Source of the DNA: Metallyticus violacea
Taxonomy: Eukaryota; Arthropoda; Insecta; Mantodea; Metallyticidae
DNA length: 64,000 nucleotides
Direction of reading: 5' to 3'
Assembly: GCA_030762175.1 (NCBI GenBank)
Contig: CM060831.1
Span: 137,528,501 to 137,592,500 of the forward strand
Positions 12,020 through 23,735 of this stretch are shown here, one piece after another (position 1 is the stretch's first letter; the number at the start of each line of letters is the position of its first letter). The notes under the pieces are model-generated. The model was not told the origin of the DNA and made no database searches. It saw nothing but the letters and a program-made list of their open reading frames with translations. The position numbers were made by a program, and so were the translations under genes.

Positions 12020-12222
12020 TAGGACTATTTCATGAATAGAATAAAATAAGAATAAAAGTGATATATATTTGAAATTCGCGCATAGAATGTTAACACTTGT
12101 ATAAAATGTTGTATCTATCCCATTCAGAAACCGTGAGACTGAAATGTACAAAAGTCGACTATTACCATCGCTAGCGTTCGATTTTCTAATACTAATTGAG
12201 AGGGGAGAAAAAACTAACATAC
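12020..12222 (+). repeat. Dispersed repeat family D, copy 2
   Basis: The second copy of the family seen at 6466-6672. It shares ACTATTTCATGAATAGAATAAAAT, CCCATTCAGAAACCGTGAG and GTCGACTATTACCATCG with the other copy. It lies about 50 bp after family C copy 1, whose GGACTATTTCACGAATAAATAAG also resembles its start, so C and D may share an end. Confidence 0.5.
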
Positions 12223-12504
12223 AGTGTCTCTATTTTTATTTGTATTCTGTGGTTTGCAATTCGTAATGATAAGATCAATTTGCACATTTGACCCATCACC
12301 AAAATGCTTTGAAGAACCCTCCATTTTGTTTTATGATTGTCCATTGTCCATTCTTTTGTTGCTATCAATAGCTTCTCACCGCCTCTAGCAGAAGTGGTCA
12401 GTGATGCGTATTCAGGAATTATATAGTAGAGGTATAGAGCTGACTACAAGACAAATGCACGTCGCGTGATAAAACGGATTTGATAATTTGATTATATATA
12501 TATA

Positions 12505-12596
12505 ATTTCACTCCGTAATCCGGCTGTGATTGGTCAAAATTGAAAATTTTGTTTCGTTTTATTGGTCGATTTTAAGATGACGTCACGAGTGAAATA
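12505..12596. promoter_or_regulatory. Short inverted-repeat segment with two CCAAT boxes and a CRE octamer
   Basis: ATTTCACTC at the left and GAGTGAAAT at the right bound about 90 bp. Within it are ATTGG (CCAAT complement) at 12529-12533 and 12561-12565 and the palindrome TGACGTCA at 12578-12585. This spacing resembles a CCAAT/CRE promoter, but no gene start is visible nearby. The inverted ends suggest it could instead be a very short MITE. Confidence 0.3.
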
Positions 12597-13184
12597 GTCT
12601 AAAATTCTCAATATCTCTCTGGAGAGAAAGAGAGATTAAAAGTGAAGCCTGTTTCATCAACCAAACATAAGCACACATCTTACAAGACAGTGTTACATAT
12701 GTGATAAATCAGTGTTTTAGAGTGCACAAGAAAAATTTTGCAGTGAAAATGCTGGGACTAAACAACATTTTTGAAATTGTGAAATTTTTATAGTTACAAT
12801 GCATGTATTGTAAAATCAAAAACACTAATTGTTTGCAGGTATTATTTTTTATGTAGAAGTGAAGTTACTAAATAAAAAAGTTATTATTCATTTTTTCCGC
12901 TTTTTCCAATGTTAAAATCGAACTAATTCCGAGCGATCATGGACGGAATGTACATTTTGTTACAAGAAAATCACGCTCAAGCTTAAGGGTTAAGCTGAAA
13001 GCAATAAATTTACGTTAATGATACAGGCCTTAAGACGCAATCCATTTTGAAACCTGGAACTCGCTAATGAAAAAATGAACGCATAAGAATTGAAAGAAAA
13101 CTTGCATACATAAATAGCCCGTAACTCATTGCCTAGGCACTAAATTTCCTCTGTGGATTCACTCTGGTATTTGTTTTTTATTTG

Positions 13185-13462
13185 TTTATTTACGGAAGCT
13201 CTTTAACATCTCAGGTCATCAGCGTCCCATTCAATTCAGGGCGTGAAACGGCCGACAAATTTTGCTCAGAGGCCTCTCTTTCAGGCTTGAGGTTCTTTTT
13301 CGTGCCGTAAATGTACGACACGGGACTCACGGCTTTACTTCCCTTCCGAAGGAAGTCATACTTAGGATTTTTACGCCCGGAAAAATCGGTCCTGGCCGGG
13401 TTTGAACCCGCGATCTGGGTTTAGGAGGCAAGTATAGTTACCACTACACCACCAGGACCGAC
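13185..13462 (-). mobile_element. SINE-A copy 4, full length
   Basis: Plus-strand order is tail (TTTATTTACGGAAGCTC), TCAGGTCATCAGCGTCCCA, GCGTGAAACGGCCGACAAA, TTCCCTTCCGAAGGAAG, TTTTTACGCCCGG, GGGTTTGAACCCGCGATC and the head end CACCACCAGGACCGAC. The 7-base acceptor-like stem GGTCCTG/CAGGACC is intact apart from one position. It is among the least diverged copies. Confidence 0.97.
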
Positions 13463-16400
13463 ACACTCTGATATTAACTCCTAATGCATTCAGCTGGAGA
13501 TGAACGCACATACCTTGAACGTGAGGCCAGCTGTAGAATATAATAATGAGATAAAGGAGAGCAAAACAAAGAGAAAGGAAGGGAGGGCGGTATCACCGAC
13601 TTCCTGCATCTTGTCCACTCAGCAAACCACTCAGTCGTGCTGGAGGCGCGGTGCAAGCTGGTCGTGGGGAGTACGCCGGTGAGCAACGGAGCCTCCCAAT
13701 CGCAGTACACCGCGGTGCATGTGTTAATAACTAATGACCCAAGTCCTAACAGCATCTGATCACCATCCTTAGCCTAGTTACAAATTCTGTACGACGTTTT
13801 TGGCCATCATGAAGCCCTTGCTTTGAGCAGTTTTCGTAATATTTTTGTCCAGCAATAAGACCGTAGTGCACATGCATAGCATGTGTTTTACAGCTTGTTG
13901 TTAATAAGTTGTCATTTCAGTTATAGGATTTCGGATTTCGATTTCATTCACGCCAAAAGTAACCAGGACAACTTGTCATGGTGTTGCAAATTTGGAACGC
14001 AAATGTGCATCTGTATGCACGTTACGGTATCATTCCTTCAGAATTTTCAACACCACCTCGAGCCACATTAACCTAGAAAAGTTGAGAGAGGAACTGAGAG
14101 ACAGTTGCTGATATCGGACTGATAATTGTTGTCAAGAGAAAATGCAGTGTCTGAGGTCTGAACTGAGAATAAGGCTAGGGAAGGAGGTATGCTGATGGCT
14201 GATCATTATGGTGTTTTGGTACCTGACCCTGCTACTTCTTACCACCAGCATAACAACGGCACATCAAGGGGTGAGTACCATTCCAGAACTGCATTTACCT
14301 TTTCGTCAGGTTTATATAATTATCAGAAGGCGTATAGCGATTCTGTGTGGCATTGCATACCTTTTTTTAAAAAATGTTATTTGTTGCATTAATGTGTCAT
14401 ATGTGTATATTTACATATTAAAATACATTGACTCTTTGTTATCTTCAAAACCATGTAATTTTAACCATCGACTTAAACATTGTGTCATCGTTTATTTCTG
14501 CACGTTTTGTTATCTTTAAAACTACAAGCATTTTTGTTTGTTTTACCTACCCCAGTGTTTGTTTATTCACATTTTTCCATCTTTACATTTATATTATGCA
14601 TCTATGTGTTTTAATAGTCATCATCGGAATGTAATTATTTGTTGTTCTATTTCAAAACTATATTCAAAATTTTATTCTCTTCAAAATAAAACTTCTTTTG
14701 TTTACTGTTTTACTTTCCCGTTTTATTTTGTTATTTATTACTTTAAAAATTCTATCTTCAAGTTACACCAATTTTTTCTTGTTGATTTTTACATTTTATA
14801 ATCTTAGAAATGCATTTATTGTTTTCGTGCATATTTTATTAACCTGAAACTACTAATAGTCTGTAAGTTCAAAAATTAAAATTGTCAGGAAATAAGGAAT
14901 TATTAATGCTTTTACATTTTAAAGCCTTCGGTCATATTATGCATTGTGGTGTGAAGATATGAGACTTTATTAATAACAACATGACTTTTTTGAAGCCTGG
15001 AAAAAATATAAGTACCAGGATTGAGTATGCATTACAAGTTTATCAAAAGCAGCTGATACACACGTAAAAAGTATTTGAGGAATATATTTTTCTTTACTTA
15101 AGGACTCTTGGCATAATTTTACTTCGTGCACAAGTTTGTTTACAAAATAAATTCACTTGCAAGTATTTTCAAAGTATTTATGATATAAATGAGCTCTAAC
15201 ATCGATATAAGGAGCCTTCTTCCTCTCTGCAGAAACTGCTTTTATTGGTATTTAGTGTTTGAAGTTGTTCATATTTGAAATATTCTGAAGTATTGCACAT
15301 TTACTAATTACATGTAAAGTAATTAACCCCCAATATCACTTAGAGTTTTTGTTCCTCACCAATTTGTTGTACGTGACACAGATATCCCGTGGAAACTGCC
15401 TCTGAAACTTATATCGAGTCATCTAACAAGCGTTTTTTTTAACCACAAGGAGTACTAATTGGACCGTGTGTCCTTTACCAGTTATTAGTCAGGGCTTATA
15501 TACCAGTCTCCATGAAATGAAGAGAAAAAAAAAACACTTCTGGCACTTATACCGCGTTAGTTCACAATTATTTTATATGTTGAAAAATTCAATTTTCCAT
15601 ATTAAGATTTTATTTTTATTTTCTTCTTCTCTTTTAATTCTTATTTTACAATATTCATAAAAAAACATTTCTAGTTGTACCATCTCTGCTATTTATTTAG
15701 GAGAATTTCATTATAATGTGCTTCCAATTCTTTTAATTTCTAATATCTGGGGAAAATATTTCTATATTAAATATTTCACACTTAATCATAGTTTTTCTTC
15801 ACCTTCAAAATAAATGTAGTTTCCCTTTCTCTTTAATTCTTCTCCAATAGTGAAGGGCTTTATTTTTATTTTACATTTGTATTAATTTTTGAATAACTTT
15901 CTTGTGTACTTCAGTTTATTTAATACGTGTTCGTAGAATTCTTAATCCATTTTCTAATCACAGCTATGGTACATGACTTTAGTACTAGATTTAACTTGTT
16001 ATTGTTTTTGACTATGGGGTGTTTTAAAGTAAACTTGCTGATAATGTCAAAACCTTTTAACAAATATGATGACGAAATACGCGAAAAACGCAAAGTCGTT
16101 TAAGAAATAAAATGTTTGCTTGAAAAAACATATTCACAACAACTTTTTTCATTAAAACGAATGCCTAGAGTAGGCACAATTATGCATAAACTTCATAAAT
16201 TGTTTAAAACAAGGAAGATGTTAAAATAATAAATCCTTTGCAGTTTAGAAATAGAAATCTTTACCCTTGAACCTATTATAGCTTAACATACACGAATAGG
16301 TAATTACAAAAGTGTTAAAAGTTAAACAAGTAATAAGAAGCTGCTTGACAAATGGAAATATTAGTTCTGAATTGTCTTATATTAGTGAAACAAAACAAAT

Positions 16401-16570
16401 ATATATCTTATCTTTAAAGAATAACAAATGAGCTGGAAGAAATTCTGTTCATTAATGAATGGCAGCAAATAAGTCAATAAAGATGGATCTAAGCATCTAA
16501 TTCTCTTTTCCATGGGCAAGTATTAAACATTACTTCTTCCAGTATCCGATTTGCAATGTTGATTGATTGA
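13463..16570. other. Gene-free 3.1 kb stretch
   Basis: About 13470-13760 is less AT-rich than its surroundings and carries opposed chance frames of 60-93 codons without a motif. From about 14380 to 16000 the plus strand is T-rich with loosely recurring TTATCTTCAAAAC-like words; these are too irregular to call a tandem repeat. No gene, RNA or transposon end was found. Confidence 0.5.
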
Positions 16571-16858
16571 TTTGGTTTATTTACGGACACTCTTTAACAT
16601 CTCAGGTCATCAGCGTCCCATTCAACTCAGGGCGTGAAACGGCCGACTTATTTTGCTCAGAGACCTCTTCTTTCAGGCTTGAGATTCTTTGTCATGCCGT
16701 AAATGTACGACACGGGACCCACGGCTTTACTTCCCTTCCGAAGGAAGCCATACTTAGGATTTTTATGCCCGAAAAAATCCATCGATCCTGCAGGGTTTGT
16801 ACCCGCGATCTCGGGTTTAGGAGGCAAGTATGGTTACCACTACACCACCAGGACCGAC
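16571..16858 (-). mobile_element. SINE-A copy 5, full length
   Basis: Tail TTTGGTTTATTTACGGACAC, CTCAGGTCATCAGCGTCCCA, CTTTCAGGCTTGAG, CTTCCGAAGGAAGCC, TTTTTATGCCCG, GGGTTTGTACCCGCG and the head end CACCACCAGGACCGAC. A 101-codon plus-strand frame (16567-16872) is the antisense frame common to several copies; I reject it as a gene. Confidence 0.97.
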
Positions 16859-17393
16859 AAATTGTAATGTGATGAAGGACAACCTTACACTGTCGAAACT
16901 CAAAGGCCCTGAGCTTTTATGGGTTAAAAAATAGGAAAAGAAAAAAGAGATACCTACATTGTAATTATGAACAATCATTGAACCGAGACATAGCAGGCGA
17001 CATTCAACCTTATAAGCATATTAAACTCATTTCTGCTACCGCGGCTTTTGTTTTCATTATATTGGAGCTGAACTGGTTCAACAGGATCCTCAGTTGTTAC
17101 CTGTAACAAAAGAGAGTAATAAATTAACTTAGTTAATGAAATACTTTCTTATTTAAAAAAAAATAGCGATATCACTTTCATTTCACCAACATTTACGTTA
17201 AGTTGTAAACACGTTTAAAAATGTGTGATGTAGCTTGTTTTGTTACCCACTTAAGCTAGAGCTGCAATAAAATGTGAAACTACAATTTTTATTCACTTTA
17301 TAATACATTACAGCAGGTGCATAATCTGCGTGAACAGAAAGAGAACGTTCATATAATTATATTAAGATTTCTATTGATAAATGTACAGGGTGT

Positions 17394-17620
17394 CCAAGAA
17401 ATACTGCTTGATTATAAAGTGATAAAGGGCTACTTTTTGTAGCTATGTTTACGCGAAGCTTGAATTCAAAATATTTAGTGCCTACGTGAAAGATAATTTA
17501 TGTGTGCTCCATACGTCACGCTGCAGACATCAAGACGATATTTCCACTCAAGTCACATACGCTCCAACATATCTGCCTGAATGGACTTGGTGGCAACTTT
17601 CACAGTAAGCAAGTAACTTT
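17394..17620 (-). mobile_element. Tc1/mariner-like transposon 3' end with transposase C-terminus
   Basis: On the minus strand, about 17590-17490 translates to SIQADMLERM, a stop in place of Trp, LEWKYRLDVCSVTYGAH and INYL. This is the C-terminal W-x-E-L-x-Y-R-L-D-V-C-R-V-T-x-G-A-H-I-E-x-L block typical of insect DUF4817-type transposases. About 100 bp further on lies ACAGGGTGTCC at 17396, a common terminal motif of such elements. No matching 5' end was found, so this is a fragment. The family call rests on remembered motifs. Confidence 0.55.
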
Positions 17621-18363
17621 GAAGGGTCATCAAGTTTTAACTTATGCACTAATTGCAGTTTATAAATCCATGCACAAACTTCTTAGAACTGCATACAAAT
17701 GCAGGAGACTAAGTTCCTGTGGAGTCCCATTAACTCACTAAAATACTGAAGAAATCAAACAAAATTAAAATGTAAATATTCACACAATTTGATTCAATGC
17801 AACAATACAACAAACGATAAGCGAAGCCAATACAAACAGTACTTTGTTTTTGCTCATGGTGCCATCTTTTGTTTTCTTCGGCAATTGCATATTCCGCGAT
17901 ATTCAAAACATGAAATCTTTGAGCCGTTCTATCTAATGGCATCAATATAAATTTCGTAATACATATGTTTATGAAATTATTACAGTTTGTAATCAGGATG
18001 TATAAACTATTTATATATGCTAGTTATTTTATTAAATCATAATTTGGTGCTACAAAACTATTATTATGCCTTATATTAAAAACGTTTTTATGCAATCAAT
18101 AGTTGTTGAACACATTAGGAACAAATAATTAAATATAAACTGTGTTACGTAGAGATTTCATACTTAAAAAAGTTTCCCTATAAGATAAATAAAAAAAATA
18201 TTCGGTATTACAGTCAATACGCAGAAATGATGAACGGTTATATAAAACAAATATCTTGAAAAGTATTTATGGCCGATTAAATCAAAACACCTTTTAAAAG
18301 TTCGAAACTAAAATTACGAAAACAGATAATGAAATTAGAAAGAATGAGAAGTTTTTTTTTTTT
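17621..18363. other. Gene-free stretch, nothing recognised
   Basis: AT-rich with one 71-codon minus-strand frame (17730-17945) that shows no motif. No repeat shared with the rest of the window was detected. Confidence 0.5.
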
Positions 18364-18647
18364 TTGAGTAGTGTTTAACGCCCGTTTTTACTACTGAGGC
18401 ACCACAGGCGGTGGACACTGATGATACATGAGATGAAATGATAAATTGGGAAAGGATATTTTTTTTTTAAGGAAGGAAGCGTTCCAGGCCTAAGTTTAGG
18501 TACCTCCCCGGCATTTGCCAGTTATGAAGACTGAGGAAAACCTGGAAAAAACCCCAGTCAGGGAGGACGGTCCTGGCGGGATTCGAACCGCAGACCTCCC
18601 GCTCACGAGTCCGCGCCTTAACGACCTCGGCCACTCTCATGAAGAAC
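18364..18647 (-). mobile_element. SINE-B copy 1, near complete
   Basis: A second tRNA-derived SINE family. Plus-strand order is TAGTGTTTAACGCCCGTTTT, ACTGAGGCACCACAGGCGG, GACACTGATGATACATGAG, CTCCCCGGCATTTGCC, GACTGAGGAAAACCTGG, AGGACGGTCCTGGCGGGATT and the head end GCCTTAACGACCTCGGCCA. On the minus strand the head reads GGCCGAGGTCGTTAAGGCGC, like the D-arm of Ser/Leu-class tRNAs, and has the B-box GGTTCGAATCC. Short T-runs lie just before and inside it. Open frames across it are shared-sequence artefacts. Confidence 0.9.
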
Positions 18648-18815
18648 CTCTTCAAAAAAAAAAATCGATTTTCCCGTGTTTTTCAACGGCAGTCATGGAA
18701 CGCCAAAGGGTAAAAAGAAGGAAAATGAGGGGACAATTTCTTGAAAACGCTCATTACGACAGTGATTCATGATCTAGAGTTTGATAATTAGCACGGCTGG
18801 GGCTTCATTTCTACG

Positions 18816-18857
18816 ACGATGACAATGATGATGATGATGATGATTATGATAATGATG

Positions 18858-18900
<43 letters not shown>

Positions 18901-18920
18901 TAAAAATAAAAATAAAAACA
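18816..18920 (+). repeat. Compound microsatellite (GAT)n-(AAT)n-(AAAAT)n
   Basis: GATGAT blocks grade into a pure AAT run and then into AAAAT pentamers over about 105 bp. It follows the head end of the SINE-B copy by about 170 bp. Confidence 0.95.
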
Positions 18921-19080
18921 CATGTCGGTCGTTCATGACAGAAATTTTTCGCTCTTGAAAAATTTTACATTAAAGAATGCAGTTCTAGGGAACTAGAATC
19001 ATGATCAATATAGGAACTTATAAAGAGATATATTTCTGCTGAATTACTGTTCTTCTTTCTCCACTAGTCGGAGAATTTGT

Positions 19081-19279
19081 ATTCAAATTAGGGCGGGAAA
19101 GGGCCGACAAATTTTGCTCAGAGGCCTCTTCTTTCAGGCTTGAGGTTCTTCTTTACGTGCCGTAAATATACAACATGGGACCAACGGAAGGAAGCCACGT
19201 CCCAAAAAAATTCATCAATTCTGGCCGGGTTTTAACCTGCGACCTTTGGTCTACGAGGCAAGTATGACCATTAGCACAC
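19081..19279 (-). mobile_element. SINE-A copy 6, truncated and deleted
   Basis: Lacks the tail end of the element (no TTTACGGACGCTC or CATCAGCGTCCC). It starts at AAATTAGGGCGGGAAAGG, keeps CAGAGGCCTCTTCTTTCAGG and CGTGCCGTAAAT, has a deletion around the central stem-loop, then TGGCCGGGTTTTAACCTGC and GAGGCAAGTATGACC. The head end is decayed. Confidence 0.85.
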
Positions 19280-20813
19280 ATTTTATACCTCGTGATATTT
19301 AATTCATTTTTTTAAACCACGCTGAAGCGACCACTAGATTACAAGTGAAGTAACGTATATGATTCATAATCGCTATCAAGCTATCATTTGTACTATATGT
19401 GGAACGTGTGCTAATGTACACACAGGAACGGCGAAAGTGTGTGTAGTTCATTAAATTGGGAGATAAGGTCTATTAATAACATTTAAAAAAAATAGAAAAT
19501 TGTTTCCACTCCCCTTTTATTGCAAATAACTACTTATTTAAGCCAGACTATTAATTAATAATATAATTGTTTAGATTGAAGTATGCTAAGTATGAAAACT
19601 GAATAAATTCTTGAAAGTTTTACATATAAATCAAAACATTAAATATTCAAAAGTTGATTTACTCTTAATTCTCCAGAATAATGTTTGTAATCATTTCTTA
19701 AAAAAACATATTCAACTATGAGGCACAAAAGTAACATGCTAAATTGAGCTGCAAAAATTTAAAAAAATATTTCAACTTATAACAATTTGCATATCAATAT
19801 GAAACCTATCTATCAAAGAAGACCAACAGTTATCTTAAATATATTTCTTTAAAAACAACGACGCCCAACAAATGCAAGAAAGCAAAATTTCTCAAAAAAA
19901 AAAATTTCTTTTACTACTTTAAATTTAAAATAATTACCACAACTTTACACCAATTTAAAAAAAAACTGGGTTACAGGAAAAACAACCAAGAATCTCTCAA
20001 AATGTCTAGTTAATAAGTCGAAATATCTCTCATTCCCTGGAACCTCTTGACTGCGACCTCTCGATAGCAATGCTCAGGAGAGAACCTATCACGCAGAGAT
20101 TTTACTTAGCTCATGGAACTATTCAAGGTGGGACGTGCATTAGCCATTTGGCATAAACTTCAAATATGAGGTGAACCCACCACGTGAGGACATGAAGAAA
20201 CGAAAAAGAAATAGCAATATCAATTAACGTGCACGGTTACTTACGAAAACAACACGAATACTAGTGCTTAGCATGCATCTGATTAAAGGTTTTATATTTA
20301 ATAAATTGCTACGAAATCTCCCCAATAAGCGACAATTTATGGTCATTTGTTTCCTCGGTTTCGGTGCTAACCACGATAAATAAATGAGACGATTTAGAAA
20401 GCCAATTAAGTTAAATGACAAAATACACCCGCTATTAAATCAAGCCTATAGGGCACGCATGCCGCTAATTTTTCTCGTTCTAACTTACATAAGAGAGTTA
20501 CAAAGAAAGCGTCAACACGCAGCTGTGAACAGTTGAATGCTGATGTGTAGCTACTGAATGGCTGAGGGCCAATCCTAATGGTTTTCCTGCCACGATACCT
20601 TCCGCTATCACATTCCAGACCTTACCGTTCTCTTCTCAGAGTTAACTTACGGTACTGTTATTAGTGAGCACTTGTGTTTTAGCTCTAATTGTGTTCCAAG
20701 CAACCGAAAATACTTAGTAAGATTTATAAGCTTTCAATTTACCATGACGATATAAATGAGCTAAGATTTCGTGAAAGTCAAATGCTACCAAAAGTTAAAT
20801 TTGCATCTCTGTA

Positions 20814-20866
<53 letters not shown>

Positions 20867-22433
20867 TAGGAGTAATGAAATAAATATTAAAATAGATTCA
20901 AAATAAATTGGGCCTAAGTTTTAAGTGAAAATAGCTTTCTCTAAATATAAGCAATGAAAGTTACCACTTGCTTTTGAAAAAAAAATAAATAAATAAACTA
21001 TATTAAGCGAAGTAAAAGAGTATTTTATGAAGGGAACAGGTATGAATAAGGATTACTATTTCAACAGAGGGAGAAATGCCTCTTGTTTAATTCTCATTCT
21101 GTTTAAATATGAAAAAAGACAGAAGGTATGTTCAGAAGCAAGTACGTATTCGATGCAGTGGAATGAAATAACAAAGGGGAAAAAAATCACCACTTAAATT
21201 AACCTCATCCAAAATAAATGTTAGGTTAAAATACTTTGAGAAAACATATTTTTGATTCGCATTTAACAGATGCGATCACACTCTGCCAAAACTATACATT
21301 TAATCAAAGATTTTCTTATTTTTTTAGCCTGCAAGCTTTTTCGACTGTAACTAAATAGTCATTTTGTACTCTGCAGCTCATATTTCGGATATGGCTATGT
21401 AATAAATCTTTTGAGTCCAAAATGCATAACGATTTTTAATTTTTTTAAGATTTTGAAGCAAACAAAGTATAAAGTTGGGAGGAAAAATAAGAGCATACAA
21501 ATATCAGTCTATACAAAAGATAATCCAAATTGTCTGTAGTAGAATTTCCGCCGCATTTTGATTTAAAAATTTCTCTTTTCGGACATTTTAAATTCTTAAG
21601 ATGATCCTGGTGGTACCATTTGCGTGTTTCGTGTACTTTTCGTGCGCCACTTATCTCTTTCTTAGAAAGCGTCACATCGGAAAATGTTGACAATCACGCG
21701 TTCAGCAGCTTATGCAACAGGAAGAAGCAACAACATAATCGATGGCTGTACTTATAACTTAACGCAACAGTCTCCCAATTGTGACAGAGTTGAAAGCAAT
21801 TGGAACTAAATTTACTAAGACATGTTCGTACGTGGATCATCACATTCTTCATTCAATCTCATTCAGTTTCTCTACGACATCGCTTCTTAGAGCTGGTCCA
21901 TTGTTCTAGGTAGAAGAAAAGTCGCGCAATTGGTATTAATTATCATAAAGTAATGCCCGCTTAAAAGTTTAAATATTATACGGATTGTAGCATTGGGAAC
22001 ACATGAGCTGGTTTCAATATCAGTAACTATGTTTAAAATACATCTTTCCTTATGAATGTCTTCGTCGCAATGGTATGAAATTTTGGCTCCATCTATTCCG
22101 TTTCACTAAGCTTTTCATTCAAATGATACTTTTGTAATTCGCTTTCTTTGAGCACCATGTGGATGTTAATGTTAATATTTGCATGCAATATATGTAGGCC
22201 TTAATGAGCACACCGCTCCCTTTGTTACCGCTGTTAGTTAAGCATACTTTTCTCAAAAAGTTACCATTTTAAAGCCTATAAACATTTATAGCACACAATA
22301 AACAATATTTATGAGAAAACGAATTATTTATTTTATATGTTTTCATTTTGTTTCTAATTTTAACTCTTGTAACAAAGCATTTCTACAACAGTTTATCAGT
22401 AATAAGACCTTAAAAAAAAGGTTTAGAACAGTT
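19280..22433. other. Gene-free 3.1 kb stretch
   Basis: AT-rich sequence with scattered chance frames (for example 20224-20421 and 21445-21693 on the minus strand) and no family motif. It contains the ATT microsatellite at 20814-20865. Nothing else was recognised. Confidence 0.5.
20814..20865 (+). repeat. Microsatellite (ATT)n
   Basis: Uninterrupted ATT trinucleotides for about 50 bp. The open frame through it encodes poly-Ile and is not a gene. Confidence 0.97.
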
Positions 22434-22720
22434 TGGAAGTGGTAGCCATACTTGCCTCCTAACCCAAGATCGCGTTTTCGATCTCGGCTAGGACCGATGG
22501 ATTTTTTCGGTCGTAAAAATGATAAGTGTGACTTCCTTCGGAAGGGGTGTAAAACCGTGGGTCCCATGTCTTACATTTACTTCATGACAAAGAACCTCAA
22601 GCCTGAAAGAAGAGACCTCTGAGTATAATTTGTCGGCCGTTTCACGCCCTGAATTGAATGGTACGTTGATAACCTGAGATGTTAAAGAGCGTCCGTAAAT
22701 GAATCAAATCAACAACAAAG
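22434..22720 (+). mobile_element. SINE-A copy 7, missing the first head bases
   Basis: Starts within the D-arm (AGTGGTAGCCATACTTGCC), then CTCCTAACCCAAGATCGCG, a B-box altered to TTTTCGATCTCGG, GATTTTTTCGGTCGTAAAAA, ACTTCCTTCGGAAGGGG, CAAGCCTGAAAGAAGAG, TTGAATGGTACGTTGATAAC and the tail AATGAATCAAATCAACAAC. The altered B-box would be expected to weaken Pol III initiation. Confidence 0.93.
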
Positions 22721-23460
22721 ATTCTTAGATCAAACAGTTTTTAGTAAAAATGTACCTATATGTAGAACAGGACATCGTTAGAGTTATAAAATCTACAAGT
22801 CATAAGCTTAAATCTTGCGAAACTGCATTTCGTAAAAAAACAAATATCTCTATTGTATCAAGGGGAAAAAATGTTTTGGCCAAATTAATTTTCAAGTGTA
22901 TTAGAACCGCCTATAACCTTTATCTGAGTTATTATCACAATTCTGTTCCATCGTGGTTTTTGCTAACAATTCCATATTTCAAGTGCACAAGTGATTTTAC
23001 TTTGTTTTGTTCCACAGAGGTATTAGTATCAATCGTGCACTTGTAGCTTGTATAGATTTCTGTACAAGTGTAGGAATATTTCAAATACAAGTTGTATTAT
23101 CTTTTTAATAATCTTTTGGATCAGATGACCTAAATATGCGAAGTATTAATGCAAGTGATAAGAATATCTACAAAGAAAAAATAGTTCGGTGTTTAAGTAA
23201 AAAGGTAAAGTTAGGTTTTTTCGATTAAGATTTTTACCACAATCCATGAAAATGGTTTCTTTCCATTCCTCATTCCCTTTTGACACCATTTTCACAACTG
23301 TTTGCTTATAATGAAAGCACGATTGCCAAATAATATAAAGATCAAATGGATTAATGAAATAAATGGCCAAGCGAAATCGGGAAACTTGATTCTTCTGTCT
23401 TCTCTCCACGACTGAAATTAACGTTGCTGTGTAGCCATACGTGACCGTCGTTTCAAATTG

Positions 23461-23735
23461 TTAATGGTGTTTAACGCCCGTTTTAACTACTGAGGCATCA
23501 TAGGCAGTGGACACTGACGATACATGAGATGAAATTATAAACTAGAAAAGGATTTTTTCTTAAAAAGGGAGCGTTCCAGAAATAAGTTTAGGGTATCTCC
23601 CCGGCATTTGCCATTTATGAGGACTGAGGAAAACCTGGAAAACCATCATTCGGGGAGGACGGTCCTGGAGGAAATCGAACCCCAGACCTTCCGCTCGCAA
23701 GTCCGCGCCTTAACGACCTTGGCCGTCTCAAAATG
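23461..23735 (-). mobile_element. SINE-B copy 2, near complete
   Basis: Plus-strand order is GGTGTTTAACGCCCGTTTTA, CTGAGGCATCATAGGCAG, ACACTGACGATACATGAG, CTCCCCGGCATTTGCC, GAGGACTGAGGAAAACC, AGGACGGTCCTGGAGG and GCCTTAACGACCTTGGCC. The B-box reads GGTTCGATTTCC on the minus strand, with one substitution. The body is slightly shorter than copy 1. Confidence 0.9.

Noticed and set aside
13470..13760. Opposed frames of 60-93 codons in a GC-richer patch
   Set aside because: Overlapping in both strands with no motif or codon signal.
14380..16000. Possible tandem repeat with recurring TTATCTTCAAAAC-like words
   Set aside because: Spacing is irregular and words are short and T-rich; no stable period by eye.
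18655..18670. A-run after SINE-B taken as a poly(A) tail
   Set aside because: It lies at the head end of the element, so it cannot be its 3' tail.
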